This document shows positions 38,251-47,526 of a DNA stretch of 64,000 bases, one piece after another. The DNA comes from Pseudomonas brassicacearum. GTDB taxonomy: Bacteria; Pseudomonadota; Gammaproteobacteria; Pseudomonadales; Pseudomonadaceae. Location of the stretch: positions 181,167 through 245,166 of the forward strand of contig NZ_MOBJ01000003.1 in NCBI RefSeq assembly GCF_003732225.1, in the 5' to 3' direction. Numbering within the stretch: the first letter of the stretch is position 1; every line of letters begins with the position of its first letter. A program made the translations under genes and the position numbers. Under the pieces are notes generated by a model. It searched no databases and had not been told where the DNA came from. It saw only the letters and a program-made list of their open reading frames with translations.

Positions 38251-40104
38251 ATGCCATTCAGCAGGATCAACACCAGAGCGCCCCGGGTTTTCGATTTTTT
38301 CTGCCTGTGGGTGCTGCCACTCGGCTTTTTTCTTTTGCTTTGCGGAATGTTTTTCCTGCCTACGCGCGGTGTCTATCAAAAGCTGTTTTACGGCTTCGTG
38401 AGCACCCCCGCCCTGATCGCCCTGTGCATACGCCCCAGCGAACTGAAGATCGTCCTGCGAGAGCCGCTGGTTCAGATATTCCTGTTTTATTCCGGCTGGG
38501 CGCTGCTGTCGCTGAACTGGAGCCCTACGCCAGACAGCCTGTTTAGCCTGACAAAACCACCGCTGTATATTTTCTTGCTCTTTGCTGGCGCCAGCCTCCT
38601 GCTACGCTACCGCGCCGAAAGCCTCAAGCCCGTCCTGCTGGCCGCGGCCCTGGTTGCGTTGGTCGCCAGCGTGTTCAATCTTTATATTTTCCTGTCGCAC
38701 TACACACCGGGCAACCGGATGGTCGGCGGGGGCGTCTTTGACAACCCCTTGCTCAGCTCCCACCTGTTCGGCTTTTTTTGCACCTACTGGTTCTTTCTGG
38801 GCATGACCGTACGCAATCCGAAGCTGCTGCTCGGCATTGTTCCGGCCTTTCTGATCATGTTCGCGGCCGCCCTGGCAACCGGCTCCAGAACGCCTCTGGT
38901 TGCCATCGCCATGGCAGGCGTCTGGCTGGCATTCATTTGCTGGAACCGTCGTTCATTGTTGCTGCTGACTATCGTGGGCGTCGTTACCGCAAGCATGCTG
39001 GTTGCTTTACCGGAAATGCTCCTGGCGCGCGGCGACTCCTACCGCTTCGAAATCTGGAAACAGGCGCTGCATCTGATCGCTGATGCGCCCTGGATTGGTC
39101 ATGGCTATGACGCGGTCCTGGCCATCGATCCGGGAGTTGGGTTTCCCTTCCGCGAACCTCATAGCTTTGCCTTGGGCGTACTCTTCTATGTCGGCATCAT
39201 CGGGTTCCTGCCCTGGCTGGCCATGCAGCTTCTCGGGCTCTTCAACTGCTGGCGCCAGCGTTCGCAACCGCTGTTTATCCTGGCGTCGACTCTGATGGTA
39301 TTCGGTATAGGGGCCAGCCTGGCGGAGGGTGGCGATATCCTGTACACCCCCAGGGAGCATTGGTTCCTGCTGTGGATTCCGCTGGCACTGATGGCCGCGC
39401 TGAGCATTGCCCAGCGCACGAATCGTTTGTCGAAACTATCGGTTCGCAGCCTCGCGCCCGACGACGCTCAATGCATGACAGCCAACGCATCGGTGATCGA
39501 AGAAGACGGTCTTGGGCCCAAAGTCCTCAAACTCGAGGATGGCAGTTTTCTGAAGCTGTTCCGTGCCCGCAGTTGGTATACCTATGGCAGCTTCTACCCC
39601 TATTCCGAGCGCTTTGCCGAAAACAGCCGACGCCTGGCCCGTACAGGCCTGAACACCCCGCCGATCATCGAGCTGTACAGCATGCCCGATGGCAGCAGTG
39701 CCGTACGCTACCAGCCCCTATCAGGCAGAACCCTGCGTCAGGTGCTGCAAGCCATGCCCAGCTTGAGCATGCGCCAGGCACTGGTGCAGCGTTTCGGGCG
39801 CTTTCTGGCAGAACTGCACGAGCGCGGGGTCTATTTCCGCTCATTGCACCTTGGCAATATTCTTTTACTGGACGATGGCGAGTTCGGCCTGATCGATCTG
39901 GCCGACTTGCGCATCCTGCCCTCGCCTCTGAGCCTGGAGCTTCGTCGACGCAATCTGTGCCATATGCAGCGTTACATGGAAGACCGACGCTGGCTGTTTG
40001 ACGCGCATTTTGCCGATCTACTTCAAGGCTACGCCATCCTGGCACCAGACAACGCGGTCAAATGCGTGCACAAGCAAGTGCACTCCCTTGGCCTGGCGGG
40101 CTGA
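38251..40104 (+). CDS. waaL: O-antigen ligase fused to a kinase-like domain
   Basis: A 617-residue fusion. Residues 1-390 form an O-antigen ligase with about 12 helices. Its large periplasmic loop carries an Arg-rich stretch (RGDSYRFEIWKQAL) and HSFALGVLFY with the conserved His304. Residues 400-617 are an LPS-kinase-type fold: K427 in VLKLEDGSFLKLF, the catalytic-loop equivalent FRSLHLGNILL (529-539) and the DFG equivalent GLIDLAD (547-552). The usual catalytic Asp (HGD/HRD) is Ser531, so activity is doubtful. P. aeruginosa has the two parts as separate genes (recollection). It is the only plus-strand gene in the core locus. Confidence 0.88.
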   Translation: MPFSRINTRAPRVFDFFCLWVLPLGFFLLLCGMFFLPTRGVYQKLFYGFVSTPALIALCIRPSELKIVLREPLVQIFLFYSGWALLSLNWSPTPDSLFSLTKPPLYIFLLFAGASLLLRYRAESLKPVLLAAALVALVASVFNLYIFLSHYTPGNRMVGGGVFDNPLLSSHLFGFFCTYWFFLGMTVRNPKLLLGIVPAFLIMFAAALATGSRTPLVAIAMAGVWLAFICWNRRSLLLLTIVGVVTASMLVALPEMLLARGDSYRFEIWKQALHLIADAPWIGHGYDAVLAIDPGVGFPFREPHSFALGVLFYVGIIGFLPWLAMQLLGLFNCWRQRSQPLFILASTLMVFGIGASLAEGGDILYTPREHWFLLWIPLALMAALSIAQRTNRLSKLSVRSLAPDDAQCMTANASVIEEDGLGPKVLKLEDGSFLKLFRARSWYTYGSFYPYSERFAENSRRLARTGLNTPPIIELYSMPDGSSAVRYQPLSGRTLRQVLQAMPSLSMRQALVQRFGRFLAELHERGVYFRSLHLGNILLLDDGEFGLIDLADLRILPSPLSLELRRRNLCHMQRYMEDRRWLFDAHFADLLQGYAILAPDNAVKCVHKQVHSLGLAG

Positions 40105-40140
40105 TTGAACCGGTGGTGCCTGCTGGCTACTGCCGGCAAA

Positions 40141-40866
40141 TTATCCGAACAGGCCGTAGCGAAGACGCGCGGCCATCCGGCCCAGTAGTTGCCGGGTCTT
40201 GAGCTTGGGCTTGCGTACCACCTGCTCGATATCACTCATGACCATCAGGCTCTGCCGGGCCAGCAGTGGGTGCACAAGGAACGCGCGAGTCGTGGGCAGG
40301 AGACTTTCCGAGTAATACCAATCGAGCGGCAGCCCACTGATTGGGGCCTCCTGCAGGATCCGCTCATAGAGCTCTGCCCTGACCACGTAGGCATGCGCCA
40401 GACGCACCCGGTTGACCGCCACCAGATTGGCTGAAACCTTGCGCGCCTGCCCGCCCTTCTTCAGCGTGCCCCCCAGATACAGCATGGTCCAATCCCGCGA
40501 TGACAACTGTGCCGGCACCCGACGCAGGACCGCAGGCGCATAGGTCTCAAACTCGCAATCGTCCTCCAGCACCAGCACCTGCGGCCAGCCGCGAGCCTTG
40601 GCCAGGGCAATCACCGCAAGATGGCTGCGCATGCACGCCCAAGTGGCGCGTAATTTGTGTTCGAACCTGTCGCTGTCGCCATCGACGCGCAGTAAAAACT
40701 CGCGCAGTTCCGGCGAAGGCGGGTCTTCGTCCAACTGATGCATCGACACTGCGCTGAAGCGCTCGGCCTGCAGTCCCAGACTGTGCAAGTGTGCCTGTAT
40801 GCGGGCCCAGCGATCCTTCCTGCTGTCGAGATTGATGACGCAGGCATGTGCAAAAGGCCAAATCAT
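40141..40866 (-). CDS. Glycosyltransferase family 25 protein
   Basis: A 241-residue enzyme of the Lex/LgtB type. It has VINLDSRKDRWARI at the N-terminus, ATWACMRSHLAVIALA (the conserved GCxxSH-like helix) and the DxD-type VLVLEDDCEF. GT25 enzymes add galactose or glucose to LPS oligosaccharide. It is convergent with the waaL fusion and probably a strain-specific core-decorating gene. Donor and acceptor unknown. Confidence 0.85.
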   Translation of the reverse strand: MIWPFAHACVINLDSRKDRWARIQAHLHSLGLQAERFSAVSMHQLDEDPPSPELREFLLRVDGDSDRFEHKLRATWACMRSHLAVIALAKARGWPQVLVLEDDCEFETYAPAVLRRVPAQLSSRDWTMLYLGGTLKKGGQARKVSANLVAVNRVRLAHAYVVRAELYERILQEAPISGLPLDWYYSESLLPTTRAFLVHPLLARQSLMVMSDIEQVVRKPKLKTRQLLGRMAARLRYGLFG

Positions 40867-40922
40867 TTTCCGTTCACCACCGCAACCGTGATTATTAATG
40901 TGCCAGGCCTGACTCGCAGCCC

Positions 40923-42179
40923 CTACTGAACGGTGCCTTCAAGCACCTGAGAAGGCACAGGCTCTGCCTGCAACAGGTCGACCAACAACCCGATGGTGGT
41001 ATCCAGCCCTTCTACCCCATGTGCCAGGTGAAACTCTGCGAAATTCCGGGCCCGCTCCAGGCACTGCTGATAGTTGCGCTGAATCCAGACTACCCGCTCG
41101 GCCAGTTCTGCAGCCGTGGTGACACGCTCGCCCAGGAAACGCTCCTGAGAAAAAATGTCGTGATGTTCACCGACATTGACATAAATGACCGGGCGCTGCG
41201 CCAGCGCCGCCTCGATAACCGCGTTAGACATGATGCTCACCACGATCGAAGCCTGCTCCAGCGCTGCGGCCAGTCCGACTCCACGGTCCAGAACCTGCAC
41301 GTTGGGCAGCGCCGTGGCCGCGCCATGCCAAAATGACACCTGGCTACGCGGATGCGCCTTGATCAGCACTTGGTACTCCGGGTGCTGCGCCGCCCAGTCG
41401 CGCAGCAGGGCGTAGGTTCGCTGGTAACCGCGCTCTTTCTCTTTGTCCGGACCGACGCCCAGGACCAGCAACACCTGTCGCTCGGGGTCGGTCGGCGGCA
41501 GGTCATACGCAACGTCAATCATGTGCGAACCGGACAGCACCGCATTCGAACTGCCGAAGCGCAACGGCCGCGACTGCAAGGCCTCCAGCGAACTGCGGCC
41601 GAACATGAAGTAATAGTCATAGTCGTTCATGCCCAGACGACTCGACGACTCGACCGTCGTCGCGTGCGCCAGGTGCACCAGCAGGTGATGGCGCCGGTTC
41701 AGTGCCAGGCGCAGGAAAGGCGCATATAAACTGCCGTTACGGTCGTTGAGCAGAATCTTCGGCTGGTGGTGAGCCACCAGCCACTCGGCATGCGCGGCAT
41801 AGCCAAAATAGCGCAGCGGCACCGGCTGCTGCGGATGCTTGAGCAGACGCTGGCCGAGAATGGTCGCGGGCACCTGCAGCGCGGTCTCCACCAGTGAGTG
41901 GCCGCTAGCGCGCAGCGCCGCAATCAGCAACTTCTTGCGCTGCAAGGGAATGACTTTGGACGCCGACTGCAACAACAGGAAATCGCAGGGCTCGGCCACG
42001 ACCTCGGCCGCCAGGCACGCCTGCGCCCTCCAACCGAAAAACCAGTCTGCGCACGCGTCCCGACCAAAGCGCAAAAGGCTGCCCAGCCAAGAATGACGCT
42101 CGCGCAAGCGCCGCCAACGATAGCGGTCCAGGGCATGAGCCTTGTCGGCCCAGCTGTTGCCGGAAACATCCAGGATCAT
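40923..42179 (-). CDS. Putative surface-polysaccharide glycosyl/polyol-phosphate transferase
   Basis: A 418-residue protein of uncertain class. The C-terminal half resembles the GT-B fold of CDP-glycerol or capsule transferases: VLLVLGVGPDKEKERGYQRT, YQVLIKAHPRSQVSFWHG and IVSIMSNAVIEAALAQRPVIYVN. No DxD motif or membrane helix is seen. ATG at 42179 is chosen because GAGG lies 5 nt upstream; longer in-frame starts exist at 42197 (ATG) and 42242 (TTG). A 16-codon frame overlaps its start (see separate entry). It sits just downstream of the WapR-like gene on the same strand. Confidence 0.6.
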   Translation of the reverse strand: MILDVSGNSWADKAHALDRYRWRRLRERHSWLGSLLRFGRDACADWFFGWRAQACLAAEVVAEPCDFLLLQSASKVIPLQRKKLLIAALRASGHSLVETALQVPATILGQRLLKHPQQPVPLRYFGYAAHAEWLVAHHQPKILLNDRNGSLYAPFLRLALNRRHHLLVHLAHATTVESSSRLGMNDYDYYFMFGRSSLEALQSRPLRFGSSNAVLSGSHMIDVAYDLPPTDPERQVLLVLGVGPDKEKERGYQRTYALLRDWAAQHPEYQVLIKAHPRSQVSFWHGAATALPNVQVLDRGVGLAAALEQASIVVSIMSNAVIEAALAQRPVIYVNVGEHHDIFSQERFLGERVTTAAELAERVVWIQRNYQQCLERARNFAEFHLAHGVEGLDTTIGLLVDLLQAEPVPSQVLEGTVQ

Positions 42180-42226
42180 GCCGACCTCGATAGACATTTT
42201 TCCAGAAAGCGTTGAATCCAGTCCAT
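42176..42226 (-). CDS. Possible 16-residue leader peptide
   Basis: The frame ATG GAC TGG ATT CAA CGC... encodes MDWIQRFLEKCLSRSA. It starts 7 nt after a strong GAGGGGG site at the end of the WapR-like gene. It ends in an ATGA overlap with the start of the next gene at 42179. The tight fit suggests translational coupling, but the coding signal is too short to prove it. Confidence 0.35.
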   Translation of the reverse strand: MDWIQRFLEKCLSRSA

Positions 42227-42238
42227 TTGATTGCCCCC

Positions 42239-43123
42239 TCAACTCTTTTCCAGCGGGGAAAAATACAATCGCCCCAATCCGCGCCAGGTCTTTGTAGTCC
42301 AGGCCTTGAAAGGGATCTGCGTCAGCAGTTCGCGAGCCAGCGCCCGATCGCGATTGGAGGTTTTGAGGAACATCGAGTTGAGAAATTTGTAACGTACCTC
42401 GTCATACGACGGATGATCGCTGAACAGCGCGTAGGACCGCAGAATGTTGTCGATCATGAAGCGATGATTTTTGTACGAGTTAGTCGCGTGCTTGCGATAG
42501 CGCGCCATCAGTACATTCAGACCATCGATGAAGTAACCGGCGTGAGTCACCTTCAACTCGATCAGCAGGTCCTCCAGACGAATATTCGGGTCGAAGCCAC
42601 CCACCTTGTCCAGCGCCTCACGCCGAATCATCAGCGTCGGGGCCGGCGGATAAGGTTTGCGCTCGAGGAACATGTCATCAAAGTCCAGGCGTCGGAACGG
42701 CACATCCCGGCGTTGACGTTTCTCGGGAAAGAGATTGCCATCGGCGTCGATCAGTTCGATGTTGCCGGCGCAAATACCGACCTCGGGCTTACCGTCCATG
42801 TAAGCGACTTGAATCGCTATCCGCTCCGGCAACATGATGTCATCAGAACCGAACGGGACAATCAAGCTGCCTTTCGCCCGAGCAATTGCACCATTGAGCG
42901 TATTGGTCAGCCCCTGATTCTGCTGAACCCGGAAATCGAACGAGTGTTGCTCTTGCAGCCGATGGATACGCTCGACGCTGTCATCCGTGGAGCCATCATC
43001 GATGACCAGCAGCTCGATATTCGGATAGGTCTGATTCAGGACGCTGAGAATACTCTGCTCTATATACGGGCCGTGGTTATAAGAAGCGATGATCACCGTC
43101 ACCACAGGTTGATCATCTTTCAT
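42239..43123 (-). CDS. Glycosyltransferase family 2, WapR-like
   Basis: A 294-residue GT-A enzyme. It opens VVTVIIASYNHGPYIEQSI, then LLVIDDGSTDDS and the DxD-equivalent PFGSDDIML. In P. aeruginosa the gene at this position is wapR, an alpha-1,3-rhamnosyltransferase making the core glycoform that accepts O-antigen. Similar length and position support orthology, but the sugar specificity is not readable. The gene overlaps its upstream neighbour by 4 bp (ATGA). Confidence 0.8.
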   Translation of the reverse strand: MKDDQPVVTVIIASYNHGPYIEQSILSVLNQTYPNIELLVIDDGSTDDSVERIHRLQEQHSFDFRVQQNQGLTNTLNGAIARAKGSLIVPFGSDDIMLPERIAIQVAYMDGKPEVGICAGNIELIDADGNLFPEKRQRRDVPFRRLDFDDMFLERKPYPPAPTLMIRREALDKVGGFDPNIRLEDLLIELKVTHAGYFIDGLNVLMARYRKHATNSYKNHRFMIDNILRSYALFSDHPSYDEVRYKFLNSMFLKTSNRDRALARELLTQIPFKAWTTKTWRGLGRLYFSPLEKS

Positions 43124-44274
43124 ACTTCCCCCTTACGCGCCTGACTCAAGCCTGAGTCGATCAATTGCAGATACTCCTGACGGAACTCGTCGATATCGTG
43201 CTGTTCCTGCAGATAACGGTAAGCCAGCTCACCTTTGGCCTTGAGATCCTCATCCGAAAGCCCCAGATACGTATCCAGCGCCCTGACAAGAGACGGGACA
43301 TTCGCAGGCTCGACGGCAAGACCACCCGCGCCCTGAACAAGCGGAAGCATGGCAGGCACGTCCGAGGCAATCACCGGCAAATGGCCGCTCATGCCTTCGA
43401 GTAACGCCAGGCCCAACCCCTCGGCCAACGAGGGCATGGTCCAGATATCAAACGCGCGAACATACTGCAGAGCGTTTTCCTTGAACCCCAGGAGATGCGC
43501 ACGGCCACTCAGACCCAATCGCTCAATTTCACAGGTCAAACGTGCTTCTTCGCGACCGGCACCGATGATCGCCAGTTGAGTCTGGGGATATTTATCTTTG
43601 AGCTCGGCAAAGGCCTGCAATAAATAAATATGACCTTTAACGGGTACCAGACGCCCAAGCGCGCCGATCAAGCGTACTGACGAATCAAGCCCCAACAGTT
43701 CGCGCGAACGCTCACGGGAGTGCTGCAAGCCTTCAGCCTGCTCGATATCAATGGCATTGGTAATGGCATAGGTATTGAGGTCAGTGAAGCCACAATCACA
43801 ATCGAGCAAGTACTGCTTGACCGCTGGTGACACACCGACAAAACGCCAGCGACCGTCGACCAGGCTCTGGGCCTGACGTCGCCGATAATAACGATCGTAC
43901 TCGCCGAAGCCATGAGAGATACCGATACACAACGGTATTTTCAGCCAGCGGTTGAGTTGCAGCAGCATGTTCACCGGCTTGAAGCGGTTGCAGATGACCA
44001 CATCAAACTTTTCTTTTCGGCAAAACTGATACAGCCGCCACATGGCTCGCAGGCGCATCCCCTTGAGGGACTTGTCTGAGAACTCGAAATAGACCGAGCG
44101 ATCGGCACGGCTCACGGCCTCGCCCGGCCCCGGTCGGCCACGCAAGAACGCCGCTGTTATTTCATAACGCTCTACCGGCAGGGCCTTGACGATCTGCTCC
44201 GCAAGGTCGGCAAAATCGTGCGCTTTAACGTTGTAGTCAGGTTGCAGCTGCAAGACCTTGGAACGCTGATTCAT
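43120..44274 (-). CDS. Glycosyltransferase family 4, Ssg-like
   Basis: A 384-residue retaining GT-B enzyme. The donor-binding half shows IGALGRLVPVKGHIYLLQAF, LAIIGAGREEARL and the E(x7)E signature within SLAEGLGLALLEGMSG. It holds the place of ssg in pseudomonads, a cell-surface sugar transferase affecting LPS and exopolysaccharide. It is coupled by 4-bp overlaps to genes on both sides (43120-43123 and 44271-44274). Confidence 0.8.
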   Translation of the reverse strand: MNQRSKVLQLQPDYNVKAHDFADLAEQIVKALPVERYEITAAFLRGRPGPGEAVSRADRSVYFEFSDKSLKGMRLRAMWRLYQFCRKEKFDVVICNRFKPVNMLLQLNRWLKIPLCIGISHGFGEYDRYYRRRQAQSLVDGRWRFVGVSPAVKQYLLDCDCGFTDLNTYAITNAIDIEQAEGLQHSRERSRELLGLDSSVRLIGALGRLVPVKGHIYLLQAFAELKDKYPQTQLAIIGAGREEARLTCEIERLGLSGRAHLLGFKENALQYVRAFDIWTMPSLAEGLGLALLEGMSGHLPVIASDVPAMLPLVQGAGGLAVEPANVPSLVRALDTYLGLSDEDLKAKGELAYRYLQEQHDIDEFRQEYLQLIDSGLSQARKGEV

Positions 44275-45155
44275 GGTTCATCCCCGGTAAAACCTGTTGC
44301 ATCAATGACCCAGGCCGACTTTGCAGCCAGGTTTTTTACGTATTCAGGATCAGGCTCGGACATCCGTGACCACTCATTGCGTTTCCAGATATAGAAATGG
44401 AAATACGGAAACGAGCGCTCTGCGTCCTGATCATTAGTCAAACAACCATCACGCCAGTACCAACGCAGCGGAACATCATCAGTGCCATCGTGCCACTTGA
44501 TATGACCGCCGGGGGTACTGAATGCTTCGGTGAATTCACTGCGCCGCCGCCACGGATTGAACTTGCCAAGCAGGTTGAATAACGGCTTGGGGAAATTCTT
44601 GCGCCAGAGGAAAATCCGGCTGAACGCCCCTTCATCCAGAGTGTGTTGTTTCTGATCGGTAAAACGCGTTTGCCAGTTCTTGATCCGCATGAACAACTCA
44701 CGCTGGCGAGCCGTATTGCGTATCAGGCACAGGTGCCCGGCGACTCGTCGCTCATGGGTCGAAAACAGGTCAAAGCGGGCCAATCGCTCAGCAGTGAAAT
44801 AGCGACGCAGGTCACCATACACCACATCAATATCGCCGAAAGCCCAGAAATCGTAACCCGCCAGGCGATCGGCATGGATATAGCCGAGCGCTGGCTTGAT
44901 GTCACAGAGTTTGTAAGCCCTGGCAGGCGAGAAATCGATATTCAAGCGTCGCGACACCAACTGGCAGTATTCGCTGAAACCGATGTTCTCGATCTTTACG
45001 TTGTCTGGCAGGTTCTGCGGATTACCGCAGTCACTGAACAACAGCCAGTCGATATCCGCATTGCGCCGGCAACTTTCGAGAAAGAACGGCATCCAGAACG
45101 GCCAGCGACCGAAATAAGGAATAATGAAAAGAATGCGGGGCAACGGATTAATCAC
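44271..45155 (-). CDS. DUF6625-like predicted glycosyltransferase
   Basis: A 294-residue protein starting ILFIIPYFGRWPFWMPFFLESC and containing FGDIDVVYGDLRRYF, a DxD-like signature. The features FSTHERRVAGHLCLIRNT and KWHDGTDDVPLRWYWRDG are seen in the DUF6625 family beside LPS genes. Its GT-A nature is an inference from the DxD and the context. It overlaps the Ssg-like gene by 4 bp. Confidence 0.65.
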   Translation of the reverse strand: MINPLPRILFIIPYFGRWPFWMPFFLESCRRNADIDWLLFSDCGNPQNLPDNVKIENIGFSEYCQLVSRRLNIDFSPARAYKLCDIKPALGYIHADRLAGYDFWAFGDIDVVYGDLRRYFTAERLARFDLFSTHERRVAGHLCLIRNTARQRELFMRIKNWQTRFTDQKQHTLDEGAFSRIFLWRKNFPKPLFNLLGKFNPWRRRSEFTEAFSTPGGHIKWHDGTDDVPLRWYWRDGCLTNDQDAERSFPYFHFYIWKRNEWSRMSEPDPEYVKNLAAKSAWVIDATGFTGDEP

Positions 45156-45211
45156 TGAAGGCTCACTCTAAAGAAGAGAACACAAGACAACGCTATACCC
45201 ATGCGGCTTTA

Positions 45212-46633
45212 TCAATGTTTCAAAAACCAGAACAGCTCATGACGCCTGACAGCCTTGCGAAAAAACTCGTTCTCTCCGAGAGGCGACGGCGCTCTGCCGG
45301 CCAGGAGCCACTGTATCGAGCGGCGCAATCGACGCTTGAACGGCATCCGCGGTTGCAAGTCATGCATCATCCCCAGCGCCATGGCCTTGTCACGCTGTTG
45401 CTCAATCGACAATGCCAGGCAATACGGCTGCAGCACGTGCGCCGAATCGAACACCGGCGGCAATGCAATCCCGGCCCCTGAATCGCCCATTGGCCAACGA
45501 TCATTGTCATGCAGGTGGTTGGCGTAGCCCAGCAGTGTAGTCGGCTGCCACTCAAGGCCCTGCAAGGCTTCAAGCACGGCTTGCTGTGCGCAGATGTGAT
45601 CAGGATGCGGATCCAGCGCAGGGTGTGGCAGGACGATCACTTCAGGGCGAGCCTTGAGCAGCAACTCACGCAAATCGGCCAGCAGATTATTCCAGGTCGG
45701 TGCGCCATCGCGGTCACCGGGCAGGGAGAACGGATTCAATTGGCGGAACAGCCGGGTATCGCTCAAGTCCGCTTCCCGGGAGGCGATTGGCTGATCCGGC
45801 GCAGCCTGCATCGCGGCCAGCTGCAGGCAAAAATACCCCAGTTGCACGCACCGCGATTCAGGCACACCAGCCCAGCGCGGCACTGCAATACTGTCCCAGG
45901 CGCGCAAGCGGCCCTTGATCCGCGAAGCTTCGACGGTGTTCAGCCCCATCTGTTGATAGTGCTCGGCTTCGATTTCACCGGCGGTCAACGTGACGATCCA
46001 GGCCTCATTGGCCTGGCTGTACAAACCGAAAGCAGCCAGCTCGGCATCGTCGGCATGAGGCGCAATAACCATCACTCGCTGACGACGGTAATCAGCTTGT
46101 TCGAACGACCAGAGCACTGGCTCACCGAGCACCCGGCAGAAGTGCCCGCGCAAACGCAAATGGCCCTGCGACAGAGCGTCTGCCTGGCCGCTGAGGTTGA
46201 GGTAACGCAGGCCTTTTACACCACGCTCAAAGGTTTGCCGGTCCGGATCATCGCCACCCGACAACTCGACCACCGGATCGATAAAGCGTCCCAGCCAGGT
46301 GCTTTTTATCCGTAGCGCCAGCACCAATGTGGTGTCGTCGGTCAGGATCACACCGTCGTCCAGCAACAGACGTCCACCGTCCAGGCGAACCTTGGGCTGC
46401 TGGGTGTACGGCGGGAAGCTGTACTGGTAATCATCCTTGGGCGAGTAAAACAGGTGGTCGGCGAACCACGCCTCGTGGGCGACCCAGGCCAGGACCGCAA
46501 GTACCGGCGGCAGCCACCAGGCCACCAGCACACCCACAGCGATCAACAGCAACAGTGCGATCAACAGACCGATGCGTTTGTTGCGTCGATGACGCTTGAG
46601 CAATTGCTGCTTGCGGCTGCTGGTCTGGCTCAT
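45212..46633 (-). CDS. dnpA: PIG-L family de-N-acetylase, DnpA-like
   Basis: A 473-residue membrane-anchored protein. A basic N-terminus and one helix (about 22-53) precede the PIG-L domain. Zinc-binding motifs are APHADDAELAAFG and HPDHICAQQA. The family removes acetyl groups from N-acetylglucosamine-type sugars. In P. aeruginosa the gene in this place, dnpA, affects fluoroquinolone persistence. Its start overlaps the mig-14 stop by 4 bp (ATGA). Confidence 0.85.
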   Translation of the reverse strand: MSQTSSRKQQLLKRHRRNKRIGLLIALLLLIAVGVLVAWWLPPVLAVLAWVAHEAWFADHLFYSPKDDYQYSFPPYTQQPKVRLDGGRLLLDDGVILTDDTTLVLALRIKSTWLGRFIDPVVELSGGDDPDRQTFERGVKGLRYLNLSGQADALSQGHLRLRGHFCRVLGEPVLWSFEQADYRRQRVMVIAPHADDAELAAFGLYSQANEAWIVTLTAGEIEAEHYQQMGLNTVEASRIKGRLRAWDSIAVPRWAGVPESRCVQLGYFCLQLAAMQAAPDQPIASREADLSDTRLFRQLNPFSLPGDRDGAPTWNNLLADLRELLLKARPEVIVLPHPALDPHPDHICAQQAVLEALQGLEWQPTTLLGYANHLHDNDRWPMGDSGAGIALPPVFDSAHVLQPYCLALSIEQQRDKAMALGMMHDLQPRMPFKRRLRRSIQWLLAGRAPSPLGENEFFRKAVRRHELFWFLKH

Positions 46634-47526
46634 ACGGTGAACACCGGCACAGAGTTGCACCAGCGGTCCTTGTATTCGCGATCAGCGCGCCCGAAGGAAA
46701 AGCGCAGCGGCTTGTCGATCGCTCGCGCCTGCTCCCAGGCGCTTTGGGTATTGAGGAAACTCAATACGCTACCGGGGCTGAATTCGCGGGTTTCAGGATC
46801 GACACCGCCATTGATGTACTCGACGCTGATCCACTCCGGCGCTTCAACCCGGTAGACCAACTGAATCGCAATCGGCGCATCGTTGAGGAAGATCACCGAG
46901 CCGATCAGCAACTCGCGCAGCAACTCGAGCACCTCGCTCATGCGCGGCGCACCGGTCGCTGGAAAACCCCAGCGGCGCTGGAACAGATCGCAGTAGATCA
47001 CCGCCAGCTCCTGACTGGAGAACTCGCTGACCGGGCGTACCACGCCACCGGCCTCTTCAAGCAAGCGCAGCTCACGACGCTGGTTGTAGCGAAACTTCTT
47101 CGACAGTTCTTCAGGTGTGCGAGCCATGGCCAGTTGTTCGGCTTGCGGCTTGAGGCCGGCAAAGCGGCCTTCATTCAGCGCCGACAGGTAGCGCCCGCGG
47201 TGACGCAACAGCGCCTGCGCATCGACCGCAGCCGGCAGGATAAACTCAGCGTTGCCGAGATCGAACAGGCCTTTCTTGCCGTTACGCTTGAGCACGTCCT
47301 TGGACAATGCGAGATCGCGGCCCCAGGTCGGGATCGCGGCTTTCAGTTCGCCCCCCTGCTCCCAGGCCAGGTAACGCACCGGGATATCGGCCAACTGCGC
47401 CAGACGCTCGACCACCAGTGGATGCGTCGCGACGCTACCGCCAAAACGCTGCCAGGCATCGCTATAGGTCGACGCGTCGACAACGGACCAGCCACGCTCG
47501 CGCCAGCCTTGAAATCGGTTGAGCAT
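46630..47526 (-). CDS. mig-14: Mig-14-like protein
   Basis: A 298-residue protein with a GNAT-like fold in the second half (FRYNQRRELRLLEEAG, IYCDLFQRRWGFPATG and GGVDPETREFSPGSVL). Mig-14 contributes to antimicrobial-peptide resistance in Salmonella and P. aeruginosa and is inner-membrane associated. The biochemical reaction is unknown. It is packed between wapH (1-bp overlap) and dnpA (4-bp overlap). Confidence 0.85.
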   Translation of the reverse strand: MLNRFQGWRERGWSVVDASTYSDAWQRFGGSVATHPLVVERLAQLADIPVRYLAWEQGGELKAAIPTWGRDLALSKDVLKRNGKKGLFDLGNAEFILPAAVDAQALLRHRGRYLSALNEGRFAGLKPQAEQLAMARTPEELSKKFRYNQRRELRLLEEAGGVVRPVSEFSSQELAVIYCDLFQRRWGFPATGAPRMSEVLELLRELLIGSVIFLNDAPIAIQLVYRVEAPEWISVEYINGGVDPETREFSPGSVLSFLNTQSAWEQARAIDKPLRFSFGRADREYKDRWCNSVPVFTV

